Source: a virus
IMG/VR virus record: IMGVR_UViG_3300035698_025068
Coordinates: 1 to 36,089 of that record
Length of the DNA stretch: 36,089 nt
Strand: one strand, 5' to 3'
Part shown: piece by piece, positions 1 to 6,616 of the stretch
Layout: every line of letters starts with the position of its first letter
Numbering within the stretch: the stretch's first letter is position 1
Position numbers and translations under genes: made by a program
Notes under the pieces: model-generated
Seen by the model: only the letters and a program-made list of their open reading frames with translations
Databases searched by the model: none
What the model was told of the DNA's origin: nothing

Positions 1-59
1 CTTATATGATTGTAAAATCAGCTTTTAAACATGAATCTGCTACCTTAGTTTTATTATAG
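1..59 (+). CDS. 3' end of a small protein, paralogue of the gene at 432-542
   Basis: The frame is open from the window edge to the TAG at 57-59. Its last residues read VKSAFKHESATLVLL, closely matching the end of the 36-residue protein at 432-542 (VKSCNYCGAHESAILILL). The DNA around both ends is also similar: about 34 nt ending in the shared TTTTATTATAGGAG, which doubles as the ribosome binding site of the next gene. This copy lacks the CxxC seen in its relative. Function unknown. Confidence 0.5.
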   Translation, partial: YMIVKSAFKHESATLVLL

Positions 60-68
60 GAGAAAAAT

Positions 69-431
69 ATGACAAAGTTACATAAATTAATGAAAGCATG
101 CATATTTTCACAAAAAGAATGGTGTGAAATAATGAAAGAACAGCATGTTTATTCATATTCTGAAGTGTTTGTATTTGCTTTATTTTCTTTAGAAACTTGT
201 CTTAAATTGAAAGGTGATTATTTTATGGTACATATATTAGAAAAGGATATGTCTAATCATTTTAAAGTTTATAAAGAATTAAATAAAATAAAAGATAAAT
301 TAAGAGAAGAAGATAAAAAATTAGGTGAGAAAATTAGAAAGAAAGTATTTAAAGTTATAAATAATCGTATAATTTTAAACTTAAAAGAAGCAAAATATTT
401 TAATTTAAACTTAAATAGGAGAGATGAATAA
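69..431 (+). CDS. Hypothetical protein, 120 aa, basic
   Basis: The start ATG follows an AGGAG six bases upstream, so the start is well supported. No family is recognised. The N-terminal half is mixed and fairly hydrophobic with several Cys. The C-terminal half is rich in Lys and Glu and looks helical (KDKLREEDKKLGEKIRKK). Its stop codon directly abuts the ATG of the next small gene, which suggests cotranscription. Probably a phage accessory protein. Confidence 0.6.
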   Translation: MTKLHKLMKACIFSQKEWCEIMKEQHVYSYSEVFVFALFSLETCLKLKGDYFMVHILEKDMSNHFKVYKELNKIKDKLREEDKKLGEKIRKKVFKVINNRIILNLKEAKYFNLNLNRRDE

Positions 432-542
432 ATGAGAAGAGATACAGAACATTATACATATTTAGATATTGATGGTGGGCAAGAAGTTAAATCTTGTAAT
501 TATTGTGGAGCACATGAATCAGCAATACTAATTTTATTATAG
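432..542 (+). CDS. Small CxxC protein, 36 aa
   Basis: A 36-codon reading frame starts immediately after the preceding stop. AGGAGAG lies about eight bases upstream of the ATG. The protein has a single CNYC knuckle (CNYCGAHES), a half zinc ribbon that would need another protein or a dimer to bind metal. Its C-terminus matches the partial gene at the window's left edge, so this is a locally duplicated small gene. Its stop overlaps the ribosome binding site of the gene at 552. Function unknown. Confidence 0.5.
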   Translation: MRRDTEHYTYLDIDGGQEVKSCNYCGAHESAILILL

Positions 543-551
543 GAGTAATAA

Positions 552-929
552 ATGAAAATGTATCCTGAACATGTAATAGTTTCAAATGAATATGATAGAG
601 ATGGTAATGGTGATATTACATTAAGATTATATCCATTAAAGAAGGGTGGTGTATTTAGATTTTATAGGGTAAAAGGAGGACAAAAAGCACATCCTGATTT
701 AACAGGAGCGGATTTTTGGGAAATAGAAGGTACTGTTTATAAGGCTCAAGAATTTCATAAACACAGGTCATGGATTACAGTTTTTATTGATATTACTTCA
801 AAGCGAAAATTATCCAGAGAAGAATGTAAAAAGACAAGAGTAGTAAATAATCAATACTGGGAAAAATATTATGAGGAAGCAAACATTGAGGAGAAAGAAT
901 ATGAGAAAGAGAATGAAAAAAACGCCTAA
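552..929 (+). CDS. Hypothetical protein, 125 aa
   Basis: ATG preceded by TAGGAG at good spacing. The protein is about 125 residues, with a mixed beta-like N-terminal two thirds and a strongly acidic C-terminal tail (runs of Glu, Lys and Asn). No motif of a known family is visible. The 3' end overlaps the start of the next gene by 29 bases. Function unknown. Confidence 0.6.
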   Translation: MKMYPEHVIVSNEYDRDGNGDITLRLYPLKKGGVFRFYRVKGGQKAHPDLTGADFWEIEGTVYKAQEFHKHRSWITVFIDITSKRKLSREECKKTRVVNNQYWEKYYEEANIEEKEYEKENEKNA

Positions 930-1116
930 TATTTATACAACAAGTGGGCAAAGAAGAAGAGAAAAAGAAATCAAACTTTTTATCAGTATAAAAGCAGCAG
1001 TTTATACAATAATATTTATTATTTTTATACTCTGTTTATATTTTGGTCATAAAAAATATGAACATAAATTATTTAAAGATTATGAAACATATAAAATACC
1101 AACACAAATAAAATAA
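901..1116 (+). CDS. Small single-pass membrane protein, 71 aa
   Basis: I place the start at ATG 901, not the in-frame ATG at 871, because GAGGAG lies seven bases upstream of 901. The protein has a very basic N-terminus (MRKRMKKT and later RRREKEIK), one clear hydrophobic segment of about 20 residues (AVYTIIFIIFILCLYFG), then a short charged tail. By the positive-inside rule the N-terminus should be cytoplasmic. It overlaps the upstream gene by 29 bases. Function unknown; superinfection exclusion or lysis accessory roles are only possibilities. Confidence 0.55.
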   Translation: MRKRMKKTPNIYTTSGQRRREKEIKLFISIKAAVYTIIFIIFILCLYFGHKKYEHKLFKDYETYKIPTQIK

Positions 1117-1138
1117 ACCTAACAAGAGGTATTTTTTT
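1117..1138 (+). terminator. Weak intrinsic terminator candidate
   Basis: ACCT (1117-1120) pairs with AGGT (1127-1130) across a six-base loop, followed after one A by seven T. Four base pairs is short for a terminator. The position is right: after a gene and just before the promoter at 1140. Confidence 0.35.
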
Positions 1139-1139
1139 C

Positions 1140-1168
1140 TTGACTTTTATATTATAATATAATATATT
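1140..1168 (+). promoter_or_regulatory. Sigma70-like promoter upstream of the ribbon-helix-helix gene
   Basis: TTGACT at 1140-1145, a 17-base AT-only spacer, then TATATT at 1163-1168, with further TATAAT hexamers inside the spacer. The TTGACTTT start is shared with the promoters at 2190 and 3904. Confidence 0.55.
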
Positions 1169-1210
1169 TAAATATAAATAGAAAAGAACCTCTTTAGGAG
1201 GAGGCAGAAG

Positions 1211-1404
1211 ATGCAGAAATCAGTATATTTTCCAGATGATAAGGAAACACAAAAGTTATCATACAGGTACAAGCTTTAGAAAAAGTAAACAGACGCTCCT
1301 TTTCTGAATTAGTTTATGAAGGTCTTAGACTTCTTGTTCAGACCACTGGAGTAAACATTGAAGAAGTACAAAGTAGCCAACATCAGACAATAGATTCTGA
1401 TTAA
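1211..1404 (+). pseudogene. Frameshifted ribbon-helix-helix (CopG/Arc-like) regulator
   Basis: After AGGAGGAGG, ATG 1211 opens a frame reading MQKSVYFPDDKETQK that stops at TAG 1277-1279. The -1 frame takes over at the AAAAG of 1251-1255. It continues as VIIQVQALEKVNRRSFSE and onward to TAA 1402-1404. The joined product, about 64 aa, is a convincing ribbon-helix-helix protein: a short beta strand, then an 'RSFSELVYEGLRLL' helix pair. Such proteins are dimeric DNA-binding repressors. Either the gene is broken by one base, the homopolymer was misread, or a shift on A-AAG makes a little full-length protein. It sits between a promoter and the modification gene at 2240, so it could have been a local repressor. 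Confidence 0.6.
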
Positions 1405-1417
1405 TCATAGGAGTAAT

Positions 1418-1639
1418 ATGATGGCTGATACAGAAAAACAAATTATTTGTCCTATATGTGATACTGTACTAAAAGATTGTAATCTTATACAGTTTGCTAT
1501 TATCTTAGGATATAAAAGTATAAAAAGATGTAACTTATCTCATTATGCAAGACCAAAGGCAGAACCAATAAAATTAGAATGTCCAACTTGTGGAACTATG
1601 AATTTATTTAATGGAGAATCTAAGAAGCAACAGGTTTAA
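1418..1639 (+). CDS. Small zinc-ribbon protein, 73 aa
   Basis: Preceded by TAGGAG; two adjacent ATGs (1418, 1421) could serve as start. The protein contains CPIC near residue 11 and CPTC near residue 55, two CxxC knuckles about 40 residues apart. That pattern fits one zinc ribbon with a long insert. No catalytic motif is visible. Such proteins bind nucleic acids or proteins; the specific role is unknown. Confidence 0.6.
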   Translation: MMADTEKQIICPICDTVLKDCNLIQFAIILGYKSIKRCNLSHYARPKAEPIKLECPTCGTMNLFNGESKKQQV

Positions 1640-1685
1640 ACCCACCTGAGTATATACACGTCAAATAACAAATAAGGAGTTATGA

Positions 1686-1943
1686 ATGACAGAACATGAA
1701 AAACTTTTGGAAGAAATAAAAGTGATGCAAAAAAATGGTATTACTAATGTATTATCATGGAAAATTTATTATGATACTATTACAGATAAAGCTTGTGGTA
1801 GGGATAATCATTATGTAGCTGTCTGCGACCAAGATAAACAACTACCCGCGATTATTAACAGACCTAATCATATAGAAGTACGTGATGCTATATTGATAGT
1901 GTTTGATAAAAAGGAGACAGAAAGTGTTGGACTTAAAGGATAA
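1686..1943 (+). CDS. Hypothetical protein, 85 aa
   Basis: The start has AAGGAG at good spacing. No family is recognised. The 3' end overlaps the next gene by 20 bases, and that gene's AAGGAG sits inside this coding region, indicating translational coupling. Confidence 0.55.
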   Translation: MTEHEKLLEEIKVMQKNGITNVLSWKIYYDTITDKACGRDNHYVAVCDQDKQLPAIINRPNHIEVRDAILIVFDKKETESVGLKG

Positions 1944-2187
1944 AAATTTAACATGTGATTCCTGCAAAGAAACTTTTGTATTTACTAAAGGTGAACAAGA
2001 ATATTTTTTAAAGAAAGCATTTAGTGAGCCCAAGAGATGTTCTAATTGTAGAAAAACCAGACGTAAAGAAAGAAGAAAGAAAAGAAAAACATTACTACGT
2101 TCTTTAAAAACAACTGAAAATGTTCAAGTTGGTATTGTTGAACCTGAAAAGAAACCAGCTAAGCAAACAAAAACTGTTACAAAATAG
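1924..2187 (+). CDS. Zinc-ribbon protein with basic tail, 87 aa
   Basis: I choose the GTG at 1924 because AAGGAG (1911-1916) is seven bases upstream; the in-frame ATG at 1903 has no such site. The first ~45 residues carry CDSC and CSNC with a FVFTKGEQEYFLKKAF core between them. This matches the small zinc-ribbon family written C-x2-C-x3-F-x-F-T-x-G-E-Q found in many bacteria. The tail is highly basic (RRKERRKKRKT), suggesting nucleic-acid contact. Exact role unknown. Confidence 0.6.
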   Translation: MLDLKDKNLTCDSCKETFVFTKGEQEYFLKKAFSEPKRCSNCRKTRRKERRKKRKTLLRSLKTTENVQVGIVEPEKKPAKQTKTVTK

Positions 2188-2189
2188 TT

Positions 2190-2222
2190 TTGACTTTCTA
2201 TTGTCAATTCAGATATTATAAT
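2190..2222 (+). promoter_or_regulatory. Promoter with possible operator for gat-queC
   Basis: TTGACT at 2190-2195 is followed by TATTAT at 2214-2219 (18-base spacer) and an overlapping TATAAT at 2217-2222. The inverted repeat TTGAC-N8-GTCAA (2190-2207) overlaps the -35 hexamer and could be a repressor operator. The downstream AGGAGG leads into ATG 2240. Confidence 0.55.
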
Positions 2223-2239
2223 AAATAGGAGGTCAAACT

Positions 2240-3907
2240 ATGTGTGGAATTGTTGCTGTTTGGTGTAGAGAAGGTGTTTTTAGTATTGAACATTTTGATA
2301 AACTTTTTCTTGAAGCAGAGAAAAGAGGTCAGAATGGGTTTGGTATTGTAATTCATACTAAAGGTTCTTCTTGGTTTATTCATGAATTAGAATCTTATAG
2401 TAATAAAAGAGATGAAGTATTAAAGAAGTTTCAATATTATATTGATGAAGGATTATTGAAAACAGGTTCTTTAATATTAGCAAATTTCAGAGCTCAACCA
2501 GAAACAGAAGTCCCAACCTCTTATAAAAATCTACAACCAATAATTCGAGATAATTGTATTCTTGTTCATAATGGAGTTGTAGCAAATTTTATTAAAGATG
2601 AATTAGCAGTTGCAGAAGAACCTTACTATACAGATATTGATAGTGAAGCTATTCTAACAGGCTACCAAAAATTCAATAAAAATTTAAAAGAAATGATGGA
2701 ATATATGGTGGGAGGATTTGCATTCCTATTATATGATATGAAACAAAATAGATTACATTGTGTATCTGATTTCAAACCTTTATCTATTGGCTATGTAAAA
2801 GGATATGGTTTGATACTTCATTCTTCAGAAGAAGCGATTGCAAGTGTAGTAAATAAAATTACAGATTGTAATAGATGTGGATTAAATGTATGGGAAGATT
2901 TTTACTATCACCCACAAGAAGGATATCAAATAAGAAGTATAGATTTAGATAGTGGTATAGAACGGTTAAATAGTTACCAGCCTCGTATTTACCACCCACA
3001 CTATAATAAGATACCTAAGAACAAAGAACCTCGTAAATTGGCCTTAATATCAGCCTCTGGTGGGATAGATAGTGGGTTAACCGCACAGGTTTTGACACAT
3101 TGTGGTTATGATGTAGAATTAATTCATTTTTCTTATGGTCAAAAGAGTGAAGATGCTGAAAGAGAATGCGTGCAGCAGTTGACACGGCATTTTGATTGTT
3201 GGGAAAAAATTATTGATGTTAGGGCTATTTTTGGGGAAGACCCAAGTCAATTAATTGATGAAGATGAAGAAATAACAACAGGAAGTTCTAAAAATATTAA
3301 GACAGTAAGTGCTTGGGTTGCTAATAGAAATGGTGTCTTTCTTTCAATATTAGCTTCTTTAGCAGAGCAAAGAATTTTAAGTAGAGTTTATGATGAAGTT
3401 TATATAGCTTCTGGTATGAGTAATCTAAGCGAGAGTGGTTTCTATCCAGATAATTCAGAAAGATTTATTGGAGCTTTTAGTGAGATGATAAAATATTCAA
3501 CTATTACTTGGCCAAAAATTAAATATATTTCTGTATTTCAAGATATTATGAAATATGAAGAATGGATATTAGGAAATGATTTAGCTTTTCCTTTTGAAAA
3601 AACTTGTTCATGTGATGATGCTAAGATGGAACCTCGTACTGCTTTTGAAAAAGCTGTTGGCAGTGAAGCCAATATAGAATTATGTAATCAATGTGGTTCA
3701 ACCTTATTAAGTAAATGGGCAGCACAAATGGCAGGAGTCACAGACCCTAGAAAATTTTATGATAAAGAAGTTAATATAGAAATTATGGCACCAAAAGTTA
3801 GATTGATAGAAAATAAACCAACATCATTAAACATTATTAGTAGATTAAGATTACCTGCAAAAGAAGATTATATGAAATTATTTAAAATAGTTAAAAATAG
3901 TTCTTGA
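2240..3907 (+). CDS. gat-queC: Glutamine amidotransferase-QueC fusion (Gat-QueC), predicted archaeosine synthase for DNA
   Basis: The protein has 555 aa. It begins MCGIVAVW, so after Met removal Cys2 is the class II glutamine amidotransferase nucleophile; this domain covers roughly residues 2-210. The second half is QueC-like: an ATP-pyrophosphatase loop SGGIDS near residue 273 and zinc-binding Cys at 456, 458, 482 and 485. In archaea and in enterobacterial phage 9g, Gat-QueC proteins use ammonia from glutamine to turn the nitrile of preQ0 into the amidine of archaeosine; in the phage this is in DNA. The gene has its own promoter and lies about 5.6 kb upstream of the rest of the pathway. The separate QueC at 14686 makes it unlikely that this one is the primary preQ0 synthase. 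That division of labour is inferred. Confidence 0.85.
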   Translation: MCGIVAVWCREGVFSIEHFDKLFLEAEKRGQNGFGIVIHTKGSSWFIHELESYSNKRDEVLKKFQYYIDEGLLKTGSLILANFRAQPETEVPTSYKNLQPIIRDNCILVHNGVVANFIKDELAVAEEPYYTDIDSEAILTGYQKFNKNLKEMMEYMVGGFAFLLYDMKQNRLHCVSDFKPLSIGYVKGYGLILHSSEEAIASVVNKITDCNRCGLNVWEDFYYHPQEGYQIRSIDLDSGIERLNSYQPRIYHPHYNKIPKNKEPRKLALISASGGIDSGLTAQVLTHCGYDVELIHFSYGQKSEDAERECVQQLTRHFDCWEKIIDVRAIFGEDPSQLIDEDEEITTGSSKNIKTVSAWVANRNGVFLSILASLAEQRILSRVYDEVYIASGMSNLSESGFYPDNSERFIGAFSEMIKYSTITWPKIKYISVFQDIMKYEEWILGNDLAFPFEKTCSCDDAKMEPRTAFEKAVGSEANIELCNQCGSTLLSKWAAQMAGVTDPRKFYDKEVNIEIMAPKVRLIENKPTSLNIISRLRLPAKEDYMKLFKIVKNSS

Positions 3908-3932
3908 CTTTTAAATAAAAATTTCCTATAAT
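3904..3932 (+). promoter_or_regulatory. Consensus sigma70/sigmaA promoter
   Basis: TTGACT (3904-3909), exactly 17 bases, TATAAT (3927-3932). This is the best promoter in the window. The predicted transcript would start near 3939 and carry a leader of about 155 nt before the helicase gene. Confidence 0.75.
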
Positions 3933-3957
3933 AGAAGAATATTTAAAAAAAATCAAT

Positions 3958-4076
3958 TGTACCACAGGAGGAAGAAGAAAGGACATGTCAATTATTATAC
4001 CTAAAACTTTTATTAAATTGGGGTGGTTACAGACCTGTGGTGCGTCTGAGTGTTGTCCTATCTTCCTAGCCACCCC
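3958..4076 (+). ncRNA. Structured leader RNA with alternative pairings over a Shine-Dalgarno
   Basis: Several complementary segments stand out in this GC-richer patch. GGGGTGG (4020-4026) pairs with CCACCCC (4070-4076). CAGAC (4030-4034) pairs with GTCTG (4044-4048). ACCACAGG (3961-3968) is a perfect complement of CCTGTGGT (4034-4041), extendable to 11 pairs with wobbles. AGGAAGA (3969-3975) pairs with TCTTCCT (4061-4067), and AGGAC (3980-3984) with GTCCT (4055-4059). Some helices compete or would form a pseudoknot. Two of them cover the AGGAGG at 3966-3971. This looks like a cis-regulatory leader; no known riboswitch class is recognised. Confidence 0.45.
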
Positions 4077-4113
4077 TTATAAAAAAGTGAACCATGGAAA
4101 TAACACTAGGTAA
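3985..4113 (+). CDS. Possible 42-aa leader peptide coupled to the helicase gene
   Basis: ATG 3985 opens 42 codons ending at TAA 4111-4113, overlapping the helicase start at 4094 by 20 bases. AGGAGG lies 13 bases upstream and AAGGAC directly before the ATG, so the start context is imperfect. The helicase ATG has no Shine-Dalgarno of its own, which makes coupling to this frame plausible. The peptide sequence resembles nothing known and may simply be a by-product of the RNA structure. Confidence 0.3.
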   Translation: MSIIIPKTFIKLGWLQTCGASECCPIFLATPYKKVNHGNNTR

Positions 4114-5605
4114 TGTTTACAGTAAAGTGGTAGCCGAGGATTTCAAGACCTTAAGATATCACATGTCAATACAAGCCGAAGAAGCTTGGTTTTCTCCACA
4201 GTATAAAGAAGGTAAATGGGATGGTAGAAAATATTTTATTACTCCTTCTGGTGTTTTCTTAACAGGTCTTTATTCAGTTCTACGTCAGTATTGTAAAGAT
4301 AATCATCTTAAATTACGTGTGGAAGACAATAGAAATATTCCTTCTTTTGAAGTTCCAAAACAAGAAGATATTTTTATTGATGGTTTATCTAAAAGGTCAT
4401 ATCAGATTGAAACTATTTATCGTGCATTAAAAATACAGCGTGGAATTTTACATCTTGCTACAAATGCAGGTAAGACAGAATGTGCTTGTGGTATAATAAA
4501 ATACATCAATATGAAGTCTATTTTTCTTGTACACACCAAAGAATTATTATACCAAACAAAAGATAGAATTGAAGACAGATTGAAAATAAAATGTGGGACT
4601 GTTGGTGATTCAGAATTCAATCCAAAAGAGCATACAGTAGCAATGGTACAAACAATTGCTAAAAGAATTGATGCTCCAACATTACTAATGAAGAATTGGG
4701 TAGTTAAAAAAGCTGAGTTGTTGAAAGAGAATAAGTTACTACCTGAAATGGAAATACAACATAAAGTAAAACTTAAAAAATTACGGCAATTAAAACAACC
4801 TGTGATGGATTATCTTCAGACATTAAAAGTAATATTTGTCGACGAATGTCATCATCAACAAAGTAATATGTGGATGACAATTTTAAAACATTCACCCGCT
4901 CCATTTAGATTTGGTTTATCGGGAACACCTTTCAGAGATAATAAAGAAAGTGATTGGAAATTAATGGGAATGACAGGTCGAGTAATTAATCAAGTTACTA
5001 ATCAAGATTTGATAGATTTAGGATATAGTGCTCAACCATATATTTTTATTTTTAGATATGGAGAAAGAGAATATAAGAAACTTTCATATGCCGAAGGGTA
5101 TAAGTTATACATAATCAATAACAAACGTCGTAACCTCCTCATCAAACAGATAGCAGAAGGTATTGAAGGCATCACCTTAATCATTGTCACACAGATTCTT
5201 CATGGTCAAGAATTACAGAAACTTTTACCTGAAGCAATATTTGTCAGTGGTCAAGAAACAAAAGAAGTTAGAAAACAAGTTATGGTTGATATGAGGTCTA
5301 ATAAAATTAAAACTTTGATTACAACGACCATTTACGATGAAGGTGTTGATGTTCCAAATATTCATAATTTAATTATCGCATGTGGTGGTAAAAGTGATAT
5401 CAAAACTATTCAAAGAGTTGGTCGTGGATTAAGAAAAAAGAAAATAGGTGAAAATACATTACGAGTTTTTGATTTTTATGATGAATGGGATGATTACTTG
5501 AAAGAGCATTCGCAATCTAGAATGCGTACATACAAACAACAGAATTTTCCATTGAAAATTATTCATGAAGGCGATGATGTTAAGGAGAAAACCAAGGTTG
5601 TATAA
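4094..5605 (+). CDS. Superfamily 2 DNA helicase, UvsW-like
   Basis: The protein has 503 aa. Visible helicase motifs in order are a Walker A TNAGKT near residue 125, the DExH box DECHH near residue 250, SGTP shortly after, and motif VI QRVGRGLR toward the C-terminus. An N-terminal region of about 100 residues precedes the motor, as in T4 UvsW. UvsW-type enzymes remodel forks and recombination intermediates and unwind R-loops to switch origin-dependent to recombination-dependent replication. The gene follows the strong promoter at 3904 and the structured leader. No ribosome binding site is seen before the ATG, so translation may depend on the leader peptide. Confidence 0.8.
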   Translation: MEITLGNVYSKVVAEDFKTLRYHMSIQAEEAWFSPQYKEGKWDGRKYFITPSGVFLTGLYSVLRQYCKDNHLKLRVEDNRNIPSFEVPKQEDIFIDGLSKRSYQIETIYRALKIQRGILHLATNAGKTECACGIIKYINMKSIFLVHTKELLYQTKDRIEDRLKIKCGTVGDSEFNPKEHTVAMVQTIAKRIDAPTLLMKNWVVKKAELLKENKLLPEMEIQHKVKLKKLRQLKQPVMDYLQTLKVIFVDECHHQQSNMWMTILKHSPAPFRFGLSGTPFRDNKESDWKLMGMTGRVINQVTNQDLIDLGYSAQPYIFIFRYGEREYKKLSYAEGYKLYIINNKRRNLLIKQIAEGIEGITLIIVTQILHGQELQKLLPEAIFVSGQETKEVRKQVMVDMRSNKIKTLITTTIYDEGVDVPNIHNLIIACGGKSDIKTIQRVGRGLRKKKIGENTLRVFDFYDEWDDYLKEHSQSRMRTYKQQNFPLKIIHEGDDVKEKTKVV

Positions 5606-5607
5606 TA

Positions 5608-5642
5608 TATAATTTGATTTTACCTTGTAAAATCAAATTATA
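5608..5642 (+). terminator. Long perfect AT-rich hairpin after the helicase gene
   Basis: Fifteen base pairs (5608-5622 with 5628-5642) around the loop CCTTG. It begins three bases after the helicase stop codon. No T-tract follows, so it may be an RNA-end stabiliser or processing site as easily as a terminator. Confidence 0.45.
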
Positions 5643-5711
5643 CATTGATTTATTAGATGATAAAGGTAAAGAGTTTGTAATTGTTTTTGTTTTAGTATTT
5701 GTTTAAAAGAT

Positions 5712-5831
5712 ATGGAGAATGAAATGGATGGATGGATGGATGAAATGGATGTAAAATTGGTAATGCTTCGCATTAATGGCAGTAAACTGCCATATAAAAA
5801 GCTAACTGATAAAGGACAAGAAAGCACATGA
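5712..5831 (+). CDS. Small protein, 39 aa, encoded through an ATGG repeat and two hairpins
   Basis: ATG 5712 opens 39 codons whose TGA overlaps the next ATG as ATGA (5828-5831), the hallmark of coupled translation. The N-terminus is encoded by ATGG repeats (MDGWMDEMD). The remainder reads VKLVMLRINGSKLPYKKL and then a short tail. No convincing ribosome binding site precedes the ATG. The rest of the frame contains the tandem hairpins at 5761-5793. Function unknown; it may exist mainly to control translation of the downstream gene. Confidence 0.4.
   Translation: MENEMDGWMDEMDVKLVMLRINGSKLPYKKLTDKGQEST
5724..5742 (+). repeat. Tetranucleotide repeat (ATGG)4ATG
   Basis: Four ATGG units plus ATG lie inside the small gene at 5712. 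Because the unit is not a multiple of three, a gain or loss of one unit would shift that gene's frame. A longer version of the same repeat lies at 33681. Confidence 0.85.
5761..5793 (+). promoter_or_regulatory. Two tandem hairpins before the replication genes
   Basis: TAATGC-TTC-GCATTA (5761-5775) is immediately followed by ATGGCAG-TAAA-CTGCCAT (5776-5793), both perfect. They lie 35-67 bases upstream of ATG 5828 and inside the 39-codon frame. They could control translation or RNA processing. Confidence 0.5.
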
Positions 5832-6616
5832 AAAGGTTCCCTAGATTTATTTCAGAAAGAGAAAAAAGATGTATTAGTTTATATTCAGATGTTTTCTTAT
5901 CAGGTTGTACGTGGCATGCTGTAACCGCCGATAAGTTTGGTATGGAAGATTATTCTCAGATGTCAATAAACGATTGGTATATTCTCAGAGTTATTAATGA
6001 GTATGATAGGGCGATTCAGAAATTTATTTTAAAAGGTACCGCGAAAAATTTCTATAAAGGTGTATTTCGTGAGAAAGACCCAAGAATTATTAAAAATAAA
6101 TGGTCTACTTTTAAAACACTTGGAAATAGATTACTTGAATTTAACATATCAGCTAAAACTTATTTTTATTATTACATGTCTGTAAGAAATAAAAAAGTAA
6201 AAGAATATTATTATCTTGCAGGAGATATGAATATGATAACTTTTATAGAGTGGTATGACAAAAGATGTAAAGAAGCAGGATTTAACATAGACGAATTACC
6301 AATCTATTCTGATAAAGCAATATTAAAAAGAGATTTAAAATATTATAATTCTGTAATGGATACTGATATTAAACAATGTAAGCTGAAATCAGAACGTGAC
6401 TATTGGTTAGCACAGATGCCAGATTGGATAACAGACAAGTATATTTATGAATTTCTTAGAAGGAGGTGGGAATATAAAAAACTTTATCTTGAAGGAGAAA
6501 TGGAAGGACCAGGTTTTCCAAATCCGTTTAATGGAGAAGTTAAGCCAATAAATGGTGACACAGCAGAGATTAATGCACTGATAAAAAAAGGATACAAAAT
6601 TAAAAATGAAAAGTGA
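5828..6616 (+). CDS. Hypothetical protein, 262 aa, next to the replicative helicase
   Basis: The start overlaps the preceding small gene as ATGA, and the end overlaps the helicase start by 11 bases. The protein is rich in aromatic residues (many Tyr and Trp) and charged residues, and has no motif I recognise. Its position directly before a DnaB-like helicase and a primase is where helicase loaders or accessory replication proteins often lie. No P-loop is present, so it is not a DnaC-type ATPase. The loader idea is context only. Confidence 0.65.
   Translation: MKRFPRFISEREKRCISLYSDVFLSGCTWHAVTADKFGMEDYSQMSINDWYILRVINEYDRAIQKFILKGTAKNFYKGVFREKDPRIIKNKWSTFKTLGNRLLEFNISAKTYFYYYMSVRNKKVKEYYYLAGDMNMITFIEWYDKRCKEAGFNIDELPIYSDKAILKRDLKYYNSVMDTDIKQCKLKSERDYWLAQMPDWITDKYIYEFLRRRWEYKKLYLEGEMEGPGFPNPFNGEVKPINGDTAEINALIKKGYKIKNEK

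Noticed and set aside
4020-4076. tRNA-like element closed by GGGGTGG/CCACCCC
   Set aside because: Only 57 bases between and including the arms, with no anticodon or T arm; treated as leader structure instead.
5776-5812. preQ1-I riboswitch: a hairpin followed by ATAAAAAGCTAA resembles its tail
   Set aside because: The hairpin loop is only four bases, too short for the ligand-binding loop and pseudoknot, and the downstream genes are replication genes.
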